From: Chlorobiales bacterium Clorobi_01
GTDB taxonomy: Bacteria; Bacteroidota; Chlorobiia; Chlorobiales; Chlorobiaceae
DNA: 64,000 nt
Direction: 5' to 3'
Assembly: GCA_001602925.1 (NCBI GenBank)
Contig: LUZT01000001.1
Span: 1-64,000 of the forward strand
A program made the translations under genes and the position numbers. This document shows, piece by piece, positions 37,194 through 47,028 of the stretch; positions within the stretch are counted from its first letter, which is position 1, and each line of letters begins with the position of its first letter. The notes beneath the pieces are model-generated. The model did no database searches. It was given only the letters and a program-made list of their open reading frames with translations, and had not been told where the DNA came from.

Positions 37194-38005
37194 GATGGCT
37201 AAAGATATGGTTGATCCAATTCTCTATATGGATAGGATGGATAAATGATGCTAAAGAGTTTAATGATATAATTAATGGGGTTGTATTTAAAAAAAAGATG
37301 CTAATTTTCTTAGCTGTAATTGTTTTTTTTATTTTGTTTGTCTCGTCTTATGTTATAATATTTTTCGGCGTTAATCTTTTCGGGAATGATTTTTTCCCGA
37401 AGTCAGGCGATGTTTTGAGCTCTGCAATGTGGGCGCAGGTGTTTATTATGATTGTTGGGGTGATAGTGAGTTATTTTTTGCTTAATCAGGTGCGGTTAGC
37501 TGAAAATCAGATTCAATTAAATAGAAAGACAGCCACGGCTGAAGCGGCTAGAGTATTAATGTCTCATAAAATGGTTGCAGTTAGGCGTTTTTTGAGACAA
37601 GGTAAAGTTGATGCGTTTTTTAAAGAGATGGTTGAAAAATATGGTATTGATCTAAGCGGAGAGTATTCTGGTTGTATATTTAATAGAGATGACTTTAATG
37701 ATGATTTAAAAGAAATAAAAATAAAAATTGATGAAATATCTTTAATGGTTTCTCCTTTTCTGTATCGTATAAGTCTTGAAGATATTGAGGCATTGTTGAA
37801 TGAATATAATTACATAGGTATGTTGAAAAAGCATGGGGTGTTTGATGAACCATTGATTACGGACATGGCGCTCGAAAACGCAAGAGATGTTTACAGTGTT
37901 CTTGAATCATATATATTCTTTAGAAGGAAATCGCCAGTGCATCGTAGAAAATATGCTAGCCATTACGTCGATTGGGTGAAAAGTTATTCCGGAGAAAATA
38001 AATAA
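37190..38005 (+). CDS. Membrane protein of unknown function in AT-rich islet
   Basis: 271 residues, not recognised. Two strongly hydrophobic segments (about 36-60 and 82-106) are followed by a soluble region with a conserved-looking QVRLAENQIQLNRKTATAEAARVLM helix (about 103-127), so a cytoplasmic helical domain on a two-helix anchor is likely. The ATG 37190 is preceded by GGAGAGAG, a good ribosome site. It is far richer in A and T than flanking genes and lies 10 bp before the nucleotide-sugar dehydrogenase, suggesting the two arrived and are expressed together. Confidence 0.65.
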   Translation: MRWLKIWLIQFSIWIGWINDAKEFNDIINGVVFKKKMLIFLAVIVFFILFVSSYVIIFFGVNLFGNDFFPKSGDVLSSAMWAQVFIMIVGVIVSYFLLNQVRLAENQIQLNRKTATAEAARVLMSHKMVAVRRFLRQGKVDAFFKEMVEKYGIDLSGEYSGCIFNRDDFNDDLKEIKIKIDEISLMVSPFLYRISLEDIEALLNEYNYIGMLKKHGVFDEPLITDMALENARDVYSVLESYIFFRRKSPVHRRKYASHYVDWVKSYSGENK

Positions 38006-38015
38006 TATATATAAT

Positions 38016-39278
38016 ATGATTGTTCAGGTTATAGGTATAGGGTATGTTGGGCTTGCCACTTCTTTGCTTCTTACGTGTGAAGGTATTGTTGTTAATGGTT
38101 TTGATAAAGATGCCACTGTTGTTGAAATGATTAATTGTGGAGAGTATTGGTATAAGGGTGAAGATATTGTTGTGGCTTTGAAAGATGCTGTGCACTCCGG
38201 AATGCTTACTGTATCTAATAAAATCGTGGGTGGTGATGTTTATATTATCGCTGTTTCGACAAAATTCTCTCATGAATTTGGGCCTGATATGAGAGAGGTA
38301 TTGAATGCAGTTCAGAATATAATGCCTATACTGAAAAAAAATGATTTAATTGTTGTTGAGTCAACCATACCTTGTGGCTATTTAAAGAGGATAGAAGAAG
38401 TGATTTTTGAGTCTCGAAATGATTTGATTGGGTATATTGATATTGTGTACTGTCCGGAGCGGTTAGGTGTTGGTGATTCATTGAGAGATATTAAGAGGAA
38501 TAATCGAGTGGTCGGTGGAAATAGTGATAATTCTATTAGGCGTGGGGTAGAGTTTTATGAAATGATTATAAGTGGTGATATTTTAGGTGTGGCATCTGAT
38601 GTGGCGGAGATATCAAAATTAACTGAAAGCTCGTTGAGAGATGTTCAGATCGCTTTTGCAAATCAAATATCTATGATTTGTGCTGAAAAAGATGTTGATG
38701 TGTGGAGTGTTCTGAAGTGCGTAAATACTCATTCTGAATTAAATATGTTGAGCCCATCGGCGGGTGTTGGTGGGGGATGCATACCGGTAAATCCGAATTA
38801 TTTGATTTATGATTTCCCTTATAATACAGATTTGTTAAAAATTTCTCGGGAGATTGATAAGAAAAAAACCGATTATTGTTTGAATTGTATTGTTGATAAA
38901 ATAGAAAAATTTGAACATGAGTATTCCCGTAACCCAGTTGTCGCTTTCATGGGTTTATCTTACAAGCCAAATGTAGGGGATATTAGAAATAGTTCAGCAA
39001 TGGCAATAGTAGATAAAATAGCACGATACAATATTTGCGATATGATTTTGGTTGAGCCATATGTGGATGGTTTTGTCGGCCATACATATGACTCTATAGT
39101 GCTGGCTATAAAAGAATCGGATATAGTTGTATATCTTGTCGCTCATAAGGATTTTAGATACGTTTATGATTACGCGGGCAAGATACTGATAGATTTTGTT
39201 GGTGTTACGGGAAAAAGAGACAGAAGGTCTCAGAATGCCAACAGGCCTGCATCACCCGTTCCTCGGTGCCCTGAATAG
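38016..39278 (+). CDS. UDP-glucose/GDP-mannose dehydrogenase family protein (WecC-like), AT-rich
   Basis: 420-residue NAD-dependent nucleotide-sugar 6-dehydrogenase. NAD motif GIGYVG (7-12), PERLGVGD, KLTESSLRDVQIAFAN (201-216), and catalytic Cys255 in GVGGGCIPVNP. The family Asn that usually follows the catalytic Lys (Lys201) by four residues is Ser205 here. UDP-N-acetylmannosamine dehydrogenase (WecC) is the nearest guess. From about residue 400 (after VGVTGKR) the DNA becomes GC-rich, and the last ~20 residues (DRRSQNANRPASPVPRCPE) look like read-through into host DNA, so the original stop was probably lost at the insertion edge. No epimerase or transferase partner lies nearby. Confidence 0.8.
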   Translation: MIVQVIGIGYVGLATSLLLTCEGIVVNGFDKDATVVEMINCGEYWYKGEDIVVALKDAVHSGMLTVSNKIVGGDVYIIAVSTKFSHEFGPDMREVLNAVQNIMPILKKNDLIVVESTIPCGYLKRIEEVIFESRNDLIGYIDIVYCPERLGVGDSLRDIKRNNRVVGGNSDNSIRRGVEFYEMIISGDILGVASDVAEISKLTESSLRDVQIAFANQISMICAEKDVDVWSVLKCVNTHSELNMLSPSAGVGGGCIPVNPNYLIYDFPYNTDLLKISREIDKKKTDYCLNCIVDKIEKFEHEYSRNPVVAFMGLSYKPNVGDIRNSSAMAIVDKIARYNICDMILVEPYVDGFVGHTYDSIVLAIKESDIVVYLVAHKDFRYVYDYAGKILIDFVGVTGKRDRRSQNANRPASPVPRCPE

Positions 39279-39725
39279 CTCCTCTTTATCGTTGTTGCCG
39301 AGTCGGGCCGGTTTAGGGGCTCTGTACAGCTTTGACAGCATCTGGCTGACGCAGAAGATGACAGCGTGTTCCTGTATGATACCTATGTTCACGCCATGAA
39401 CCAGCACCTGAAGCGTATCTTTGACATTTTATCTGGTTGTGATTCCTGTACTGCTCTGATTTCCCACCGAAAAAGTAAGACGAGAGCTGGAACATTGATG
39501 ACAAATGGTACATTTACCGGTAATGCTCTTGGCGGGAAAATGAGAGGTTTTTAACGGACTGAGCGACAGGCAACCTCGTTAACTCTGCCGGAAGGTGCAA
39601 GGTGCGACGCAGCAGGTAGGTACTATTTTTCCCGAATCTGTGGTGAGTGAGCTGCCGCCTTAGAAAGAGAGCGTTTGATTTGATCGTGAATCAGATATAT
39701 TTGTTGAAAGAAAACAGGGAGTGAT
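39279..39725 (+). other. Degenerate region at right edge of AT-rich islet
   Basis: 447 bp without a supported gene. Short open stretches in different frames (for example around 39366-39554) have some amino-acid bias but no family I recognise, and they are broken by stops. It may be a remnant of a mobile gene next to the insertion. Confidence 0.35.
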
Positions 39726-39974
39726 ATGGGGAAGAGGTATGAGATAGGCACTGATTTTTTTCGTGAAGAAATATTGGCTGCTATGTTGTTTGGATTCCGC
39801 AACGTCAAGAATCCGTCAACCGTGACCGTTCATCCGGAACTCATGGTGAAGATAAGGGAAAGTTTCAAGGATAAGGTGACATCGCCGAAGCAATTGGGCG
39901 ATGTGGAAGTGTTTTTCGGGCTGACGGTCATTGAAGATGCTACAAAAGCAAAGGATTACATTTCCGTCAATTAA
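39726..39974 (+). CDS. Small protein of unknown function
   Basis: 82 residues, MGKRYEIGTDFFREEIL start, predicted alpha-beta, no signal peptide, no membrane segment. The composition is coding-like (Val/Lys/Asp-rich, no long low-complexity runs), and GGAG lies 6-7 nt upstream of the ATG. Not recognised; no operon partner. Confidence 0.5.
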   Translation: MGKRYEIGTDFFREEILAAMLFGFRNVKNPSTVTVHPELMVKIRESFKDKVTSPKQLGDVEVFFGLTVIEDATKAKDYISVN

Positions 39975-40065
39975 ACCCGGAAAAAACAATAGTTCAGGCT
40001 CGGCGATCAGTTGACTGACACGCAAACGTGCACTGCAAATTAGGCGCACGTTTTGCCGGTTCGTT

Positions 40066-40248
40066 TCACTTTTTGATGTAGGCGTTCAGACCGATAGTTA
40101 CAGGTTTGCCCTCGATCATGACGTCGGTGACGGCGTTGCCGTGAGTGCTGGCGACAACGAGGGTTTTGCCGGATGACGAGGGAGTCGGTTTTTCGAGGTC
40201 GATTTCGATGCAGAGCTTGTTGTCCCTGATTTCGACGGTCATGGCCAT
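40066..40248 (-). CDS. Small hypothetical protein
   Basis: 60 residues with a clear beta-strand alternation: MTVEIRDNKLCIEIDLEKP, then TLVVASTHGNAV and VTIGLNAYIKK. It reads as a single small beta domain, similar in style to short conserved proteins of this phylum. No signal peptide. Function unknown. The start could be ATG 40248 or 40242. Confidence 0.6.
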   Translation of the reverse strand: MAMTVEIRDNKLCIEIDLEKPTPSSSGKTLVVASTHGNAVTDVMIEGKPVTIGLNAYIKK

Positions 40249-40310
40249 GCCTGAGATGTTTTGATGGTTACAAGTGGTTGCCGGTCTTAATATACTTTTC
40301 CCTTGGGGAT

Positions 40311-40347
40311 CCGTCGTTAGATTTCTGTCGCTCTCGAATCCCCAAGG
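40311..40347. repeat. 10 bp perfect inverted repeat
   Basis: CCTTGGGGAT (40311-40320) and ATCCCCAAGG (40338-40347) separated by 17 bp, in the 215 bp gap upstream of the 60-residue gene. Could be an operator or a small dispersed element. Confidence 0.45.
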
Positions 40348-40445
40348 TCAGGCGGCTTTAAATCTTCAAGGTCTCTTCCGCGTCCGGTTGATCGGCCAAG
40401 TCGTTTATCCGGGAAACGAGACTGCGCGTGCCGATGGCGAATCTC

Positions 40446-40478
40446 CGATCACTCTTTGCCGGATTAACCGTGATCGGT
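40446..40478 (-). terminator. Hairpin at the end of the SOUL gene
   Basis: Perfect 8 bp inverted repeat CCGATCAC (40446-40453) and GTGATCGG (40471-40478) overlapping the stop of the minus-strand SOUL gene (40464). No T run, so a terminator role is tentative. Confidence 0.35.
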
Positions 40479-41096
40479 CTCAATCCTGATCTGCACTTCG
40501 TTACGCCTCAGGAAGGGAATGGTCCATGGTGGATCGTACGAGGCGAGCTTTGGTTCCGAAATCGCGCGATATCCCTGTTTTTTGAGCCAGGCTTGCAGTT
40601 GCCTGCTGTACTTTTCAAGATTGGCGGCGGAGTGCAGGCCCGAGAAGGTGACCACGGCAATCGTTGAGGGGGGCAGCTCTCGGAGCTTCACTTCAGGATC
40701 AAGCGGTTCGGGGGCAGACTCCAAGGTAAAGCCTTCGGGAAGCACGAACGCCATGCTCCATCCACCTTTGCCTGCCTGCTGAAGTACCGGTGCTGTCATG
40801 GAGATTTTTTCGCTGCCACGCTCCTGCAAAACCGGCGCGGTCATGCTGATCGACGTTTTTGACCTGTTCTTGCCGAAAATATATCCGGCAAGCCGGTTGA
40901 ATCCCTTGCCACTTGCGGCACTGTAACTCTCTCCCTCGATGAAGGTTTCTGCGATCACCATAGGGCCATAACGACGTACTTCAAACGCGCCATCGTGTTT
41001 CAGCAGTTCGTAGGGCGGCTCTGCGGCACTCCGTTTTCCCAGCACGGAGCATCCGGCGAACAGCAGGCTTGTCAGCATCAACATGACGGTTTTCAT
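40464..41096 (-). CDS. SOUL-family haem-binding-like lipoprotein
   Basis: 210 residues. A lipoprotein signal ends in LLFAGC (Cys16). The SOUL/HEBP domain follows: PYELLKHDGAFEVRRYGPMVIAET, FNRLAGYIFGKNRS, and ISMTAPVL, which appears twice (about 83-90 and 97-104), as is typical. Family members bind haem or related tetrapyrroles; in a phototroph this could concern pigment handling, but that is inference. Confidence 0.9.
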   Translation of the reverse strand: MKTVMLMLTSLLFAGCSVLGKRSAAEPPYELLKHDGAFEVRRYGPMVIAETFIEGESYSAASGKGFNRLAGYIFGKNRSKTSISMTAPVLQERGSEKISMTAPVLQQAGKGGWSMAFVLPEGFTLESAPEPLDPEVKLRELPPSTIAVVTFSGLHSAANLEKYSRQLQAWLKKQGYRAISEPKLASYDPPWTIPFLRRNEVQIRIETDHG

Positions 41097-41289
41097 GATC
41101 TCGTTCCCTCTTTTTCAGTGTAGTGCGTCATTTTCTCTCTCTTTAACAATGGATGGCTGAAAAAGGTTTTTTCGATGCGTCGTACGGTAGCATTGCCGAA
41201 AAATGCCCGGTGTTGCTTCATAGCTGCAATTGTATGAGATTTGTAGTGTTGGCGGAGAGTTTCAGGAACCATCACAGGAGAGTGTCATC

Positions 41290-41643
41290 ATGGATACCCG
41301 AAAGCTGATCGAAACCTACCATCTCGCCTGGACAAGCGGGGATTTTGCCACGGCCCGCAACTGCCTTGCCGATGACCTCGATTTCAGAGGGAGTATGGAC
41401 ACCTTTACCAAAGCCGGCGACTTCATCGCTGCACTGACCGGATTCCGCCAGATGGTACAGAGCGTGGAACTGTTGCAGCAGTTTTACGATGAAGCCGGTG
41501 CGGCGTTGTTGTATGATTGCCATACGGCTTCTCCCGCCGGGGATATTCGCACCGCAGAATTCTTTACTGTTACCGGTGATCGGATTTCTGCAATCCGGCT
41601 GGTATTTGATGCCACAGCACTAAGGCAGGTCATGCAAGGCTGA
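41290..41643 (+). CDS. NTF2-like (SnoaL-type) protein
   Basis: 117 residues with the cone-shaped NTF2 pattern: an N-terminal helix (TRKLIETYHLAWTSGDFA), a DDLDFRGSMDTFTKAGDFIAAL strand-helix, then strands AALLYDCHTASPAGDIRTAEFF and ISAIRLVFD. The start is ATG 41290; the frame extends upstream to 41230 but that part is unlike the family. No partner gene. Could be an enzyme or a small-molecule binder. Confidence 0.8.
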   Translation: MDTRKLIETYHLAWTSGDFATARNCLADDLDFRGSMDTFTKAGDFIAALTGFRQMVQSVELLQQFYDEAGAALLYDCHTASPAGDIRTAEFFTVTGDRISAIRLVFDATALRQVMQG

Positions 41644-41803
41644 ATGTCACAAGGTGACATGCTGTTTATTGCGCTGGCGGTTAAAAATTTTCTTGCCCAC
41701 TTTGATCGCTGTTCTCGGGAGTACTTTGGTCTGGCTCAGCGGTGCCAAAGATGACTTCGTTCCTCTGTTTCTCTAATGTCAATATTTGAAAAAGGAGGTT
41801 GAT

Positions 41804-43303
41804 ATGAGATATTTTTATGATTCACATTGCCATATGATGAATCTGAGCCATCCCAATCTCAGTGCGATTATCAAAAGGATTTATAATGACAGCATAAAAC
41901 CTCTGTTGCTGAAATACTCTGTGTATCTGAAAGTAGCTTTGCTCGTGCTTCTTTTTGTTATTCCGGTTGTTGTTATAACACTCTTGCTGACCGGTCATTT
42001 TGAGGTTATCAAGTGGATACTTTATGCTGTTTCCCTGATCGCCGTGATCTTGTTTGTATTTGTCGTGGTTAAATTTGGAGATAAAAAGAAAAGGGAAATA
42101 GAAATTTCTAAGATAAAGTCAACCTTGCTCGATAAGGTAAAGGAGAAGCTTGCCAATGTTATGAATTTGCTGGCGGCAATGGAAACGGATATAGGGGATT
42201 GTCTTATCCAGATGGAAGAGGAGCTGAGAAAAAAAATACCATTGAATAATGTTCTTGCTATTTCTGGAAATGGTGAAAAAAAAGAGTATGACAAAATAGT
42301 ATTGACCCCTCTCATTATGGATTTTGGATTAAAGGATTCCGGAAAAACGAATCTGATATACAAGGTCAGATGGAAGCCGATTGTTGCGCAGGTGGAGGAT
42401 TTGTGTACAGGAATAAGAGATTACTACCTTTATCGTGATAAATATATCACCGGGCACGCAGAACCGCTTTTTCAGATCATTCCGTTCATGGGGATCAACA
42501 CGCAGAATTATTATTCTGAAAAAGACAATACAACAGGTAAAAGTATTTCAGTCAGCCTTGTACAGCTTTTGGATAAAAACTTTAGTGAATTTAAATATGA
42601 TACATCGCCTCAGATGAGGCGTAAAAAAATAGATGCTGTCAATTGGCGTCAATTCAACGGTGACATTGAGTCAATTGGTTCTTACTATTTTTTAGGTATA
42701 AAAGTCTATCCTCCTCTTGGTTTCGATCCCTGGCCAGAAGATGTTGTTGAACGTGAAAAAGTCTGTTACCTGTATCAGTATTGTATAGATTACAATATTC
42801 CGATAACAGCGCATTGCAGCCCTGGTGGTTTTCTTGTAAAGAAAGATTATAAAGATTTTTCAAGTCCTTATCGATGGGAAAAAGTTCTTGATTATCACGA
42901 TGAAAATGGTGAAAAGCCATTTAGAAAACTCAGACTTAATCTGGCTCATTTTGGTGGGGTCGATGGCGTCGATTGGGGCAAGAAAATTGCTGATATGATT
43001 CTTGAGGGAGATCCTGAAAATGGACAATATAAATATGAAAATCTGTATACTGATATTTCATACCAGGGGGTCGACAAACAATCTTATGTTGAGTTGTCGG
43101 GATTTATCAATAAGTATGATGCTGAACAGAGGGCGAGACTGATAGAACGTATTATATTTGGCTCTGATTTTATGATCAATCTCCAGGATATAAGTTCATA
43201 CAGCAGTTATCTGCAATATTTTTTTGACACTGACGTGTTCACTCTGGAAGAGAAAGATATGCTGTGTAACAAGAATGCCGAGAGATTTTTGTTTGTCGGG
43301 TAA
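41804..43303 (+). CDS. Membrane amidohydrolase-fold protein split by a transmembrane hairpin
   Basis: 499 residues, starting at ATG 41804 behind a very strong Shine-Dalgarno AAAGGAGG (7 nt before the ATG). The N-terminus carries the metal motif DSHCH (His8, His10). Two transmembrane helices follow (about 41-66 and 68-93), then a Lys/Glu-rich helical linker. The rest of a TIM-barrel metal hydrolase follows: GIKVYPPLGF with Lys300, TAHCSPGG with His337, LNLAHFGG with His382, and FGSDFM with Asp455. All canonical amidohydrolase ligands are present, so it is probably an active hydrolase at the membrane. Base composition is AT-rich, suggesting transfer. I know no family with a membrane hairpin inserted after strand 1. 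The substrate is unknown. Confidence 0.72.
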   Translation: MRYFYDSHCHMMNLSHPNLSAIIKRIYNDSIKPLLLKYSVYLKVALLVLLFVIPVVVITLLLTGHFEVIKWILYAVSLIAVILFVFVVVKFGDKKKREIEISKIKSTLLDKVKEKLANVMNLLAAMETDIGDCLIQMEEELRKKIPLNNVLAISGNGEKKEYDKIVLTPLIMDFGLKDSGKTNLIYKVRWKPIVAQVEDLCTGIRDYYLYRDKYITGHAEPLFQIIPFMGINTQNYYSEKDNTTGKSISVSLVQLLDKNFSEFKYDTSPQMRRKKIDAVNWRQFNGDIESIGSYYFLGIKVYPPLGFDPWPEDVVEREKVCYLYQYCIDYNIPITAHCSPGGFLVKKDYKDFSSPYRWEKVLDYHDENGEKPFRKLRLNLAHFGGVDGVDWGKKIADMILEGDPENGQYKYENLYTDISYQGVDKQSYVELSGFINKYDAEQRARLIERIIFGSDFMINLQDISSYSSYLQYFFDTDVFTLEEKDMLCNKNAERFLFVG

Positions 43304-43317
43304 GTAATCGATGTCAT

Positions 43318-43355
43318 AAAAAAAGCAGGCTACGAAAATCCGTGCCTGCTTTTTT
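43318..43355. terminator. Bidirectional rho-independent terminator
   Basis: Stem AAAAAAGCAGGC (about 43319-43330) and GCCTGCTTTTTT (43344-43355) with a 13 nt loop and A/T runs on both sides. It separates the convergent amidohydrolase gene and the arg operon (argG ends at 43383), so it can serve both. Confidence 0.88.
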
Positions 43356-43382
43356 GTTTTCAACTGCGATAATTTTGAATTA

Positions 43383-44588
<1,206 letters not shown>

Positions 44589-44601
44589 GCGTAGGTACCG
44601 A

Positions 44602-45051
44602 TTATGGTTGTGAGAGAATTTTCTGAATATATGATTTGACGGACGAAATTTTTTTGATGGTGGCCGGAATGACCAGCACCGTGTCGTCTCCGGCGATGGT
44701 GCCGAGAATGTCGTCGTTGGTGAGCCGGTCGAGGAACGAGCCGACGCCATGTGCGCGCCCCGGCAGGGTGCGAATGATGATCGAGGTTTCGTTCGACGCT
44801 ACCGAGAGCACCTCCATGCCGACCAGCCCCTTGATGATGTCCACCTGCGGCTCTTCGGGCACAGCGAGCCGGTAGCCGCCGTCCGCCGTGCGGTTCCGGA
44901 CGACCCCCATTTCAGCGAAATCCCTAGACAGGGTAGCCTGGGCGGCCACGATGCCCTCCTTTTCGAGCATCCCGAGCAGCTCCTGCTGTCCCGAGACCTC
45001 ATGGTTTTCGATCAGTTCCCTGATCTTTTTCTGCCTGCTGGCCTTGTTCAT
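44602..45051 (-). CDS. argR: Arginine repressor ArgR
   Basis: 149 residues. An N-terminal winged helix ([26 protein letters not shown]) is followed by the C-terminal oligomerisation and arginine-binding domain with [12 protein letters not shown] (about 119-130). It represses arginine genes when arginine is bound as a hexamer. Encoded inside the operon it likely controls, whose upstream region holds a matching ARG box at 49387-49400. Confidence 0.95.
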   Translation of the reverse strand: MNKASRQKKIRELIENHEVSGQQELLGMLEKEGIVAAQATLSRDFAEMGVVRNRTADGGYRLAVPEEPQVDIIKGLVGMEVLSVASNETSIIIRTLPGRAHGVGSFLDRLTNDDILGTIAGDDTVLVIPATIKKISSVKSYIQKILSQP

Positions 45052-45061
45052 CGTTTTCGCG

Positions 45062-46078
45062 TCAGGCTTTGAGGCGATTTGCAGCCCGGTTCAGGCGGTG
45101 CGTCAGGTGGAACTTGCGGTAAACGTCGTGGTTCATCAGCTTCACCATGAGCGCCTTCTGCACATGCAGGCGGTTTTCGGCCTCGTCGATGATGATCGAC
45201 TGCGGGCCATCCATCACCTCGGCGCTGATTTCCTGGCCGCGGTGCGCGGGCATACAGTGCATCACCACGGCGGATGATTTGGCTTCGGCCATCATCTTCG
45301 AGTTGATCTGGAACGGCGCGAAGACTTTCAGGCGTTCGGCCATCTCCTCTTCCTGACCCATGCTCGTCCAGACGTCGGTATAGAGCACATCGGCCTGTTT
45401 GGCCGCCTCCATCGGATCGTGCAGAATCTCGATCGTGCCCTTGGCGTTGCTGCGCGCCTGCTTCAACAGCTTTTCATCGGGCAGGTAGCCCTCAGGGCAG
45501 GCGAGCACGAAGTGGAACGGCAGGATGCCGGCCAGTTCGATCCACGAGTTCGCCACGTTGTTGCCGTCGCCGACGAAGACCACCTTGGTGTCGTCACGCC
45601 ACAAGCCCTTTTCGTAGAGCGTGAAGGCGTCGGCCAGAATCTGGCACGGGTGCGACAGATCGGTGAGCGCATTGATGACCGGAATATCGGCATGCGCCGC
45701 GAGCGTTTCGATGATTTCGTGCTCGTGCAGGCGGGCGACGATGGCGTCGTTGTAGCGCGAGAGCAGGCGGGCGATGTCTTCGACCGACTCGCGTTCGCCA
45801 ACGCCGATCGACTTGCCTTCGAGGCTGATGGCGTGGCCGCCAAGTTCATAGACGCCAAGTTCGAACGACACCCGCGTGCGCAGCGAGGGCTTGTTGAAGA
45901 TCATGGCCACGGTTTTGTGGCGGATCGGGCGGAACTCGTCACTGTTACGGTTGGTTTCGCGCTGCTGCTTGATGAAGAGCGAATAGTCGAACAGCTCAAT
46001 GATTTTGGCTGCATCGAGGCCGGTGAATCCGAGAAAGTCGCGTTTTTTCGATCCGTTGCCTTTGTTGTCCTGGCTCAT
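45062..46078 (-). CDS. argF: Ornithine carbamoyltransferase
   Basis: Makes citrulline from ornithine and carbamoyl phosphate. 338 residues. The carbamoyl-phosphate loop is [11 protein letters not shown] (about 68-78), and HxxQxLAD-type [10 protein letters not shown] and the ornithine-site HCMPAHRG are present. The start overlaps the argB stop by 4 bases. Slightly longer than usual because of about 12 polar N-terminal residues. Confidence 0.96.
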   Translation of the reverse strand: MSQDNKGNGSKKRDFLGFTGLDAAKIIELFDYSLFIKQQRETNRNSDEFRPIRHKTVAMIFNKPSLRTRVSFELGVYELGGHAISLEGKSIGVGERESVEDIARLLSRYNDAIVARLHEHEIIETLAAHADIPVINALTDLSHPCQILADAFTLYEKGLWRDDTKVVFVGDGNNVANSWIELAGILPFHFVLACPEGYLPDEKLLKQARSNAKGTIEILHDPMEAAKQADVLYTDVWTSMGQEEEMAERLKVFAPFQINSKMMAEAKSSAVVMHCMPAHRGQEISAEVMDGPQSIIIDEAENRLHVQKALMVKLMNHDVYRKFHLTHRLNRAANRLKA

Positions 46079-46995
46079 GATGCTCCTCCTTCAGCAGTTG
46101 GTTCTTGTTCAAGTTCGTTGACAAACTGCGTGCCGACGCCTTCGTTGGTGAAGACTTCAAGCAGCAGCGAATGGGTGATCTGACCATCGACGAGGTGCAC
46201 CTTGCCGACGCCGCCGTCGAGCGTCTGGTAGGCCGAAACGACCTTGGGAATCATGCCGCCGGTGATGATCCCTTTTTCGATGAACTCCGCCGCGTCTGCC
46301 TTGCTGATCGTTTTCAGAATCCGGTTCCCGACCCGCACGCCCTCCACGTCGCTGACGTAGATCAGTTTTTCAGCCTTGAGCGCCACGGCGATGGCCGCCG
46401 CCGCGTCGTCGGCGTTGATGTTGTAGATGTTGCTCTCCATATCGTAGCCGATGGGCGCAATGACCGGAATCAGTCCTGCGTCGCAGAGCAGGTCGATATA
46501 CTTGGTGTTGACCTCGGCCACCTGGCCCACCAGGCCGAGAGTTTCGGCATTCTGGACAGGCACGGCGCGGATCAGGTCGGCATCGAGGCCGCTGATTCCG
46601 ACGGCGTTGCCGCCATCCTCGTTGATGAGCTGCACGATGTCCTGGTTCACCTTACCGGCGAGCGTCATCTGGATCACGTCGATGGTCTGGCGGTCGGTGA
46701 CGCGCTTGCCGTGCACGAAGGTGGTTTCGAGACCGAGCTTCGCGGAGGTCTTTGTAATCGCATCGCCGCCGCCATGCACGATCACCACCTTGATGCCCAC
46801 CTTGCGCAGGAGCGTGACGTTCTCGGCGAAGATGTTCTTGAGCACCTCGTCCTTCATGGCCGCGCCGCCATATTTGATGACGAAGGTCTTGCCCTCGAAT
46901 TTTCTGATGTAGGGCAGCGCCTCGACAAGCATGTAGCCAATGGCCGGCTCGGGCCTCTTGCCCTCGGGGCGGAACTCGCTGCACAGTTTTTCCAT
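46075..46995 (-). CDS. argB: Acetylglutamate kinase
   Basis: 306 residues of the amino-acid kinase family. It phosphorylates N-acetylglutamate, usually the step inhibited by arginine in bacteria with the cyclic pathway. Motifs: [26 protein letters not shown] and [10 protein letters not shown]. The N-terminal extension upstream of the KYGGAAM strand suits the arginine-sensitive type. It overlaps argF by 4 bases. Confidence 0.96.
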   Translation of the reverse strand: MEKLCSEFRPEGKRPEPAIGYMLVEALPYIRKFEGKTFVIKYGGAAMKDEVLKNIFAENVTLLRKVGIKVVIVHGGGDAITKTSAKLGLETTFVHGKRVTDRQTIDVIQMTLAGKVNQDIVQLINEDGGNAVGISGLDADLIRAVPVQNAETLGLVGQVAEVNTKYIDLLCDAGLIPVIAPIGYDMESNIYNINADDAAAAIAVALKAEKLIYVSDVEGVRVGNRILKTISKADAAEFIEKGIITGGMIPKVVSAYQTLDGGVGKVHLVDGQITHSLLLEVFTNEGVGTQFVNELEQEPTAEGGAS

Positions 46996-47028
46996 GTCTT
47001 TTTGCGAATGAATGATGGGCAGAACCGG

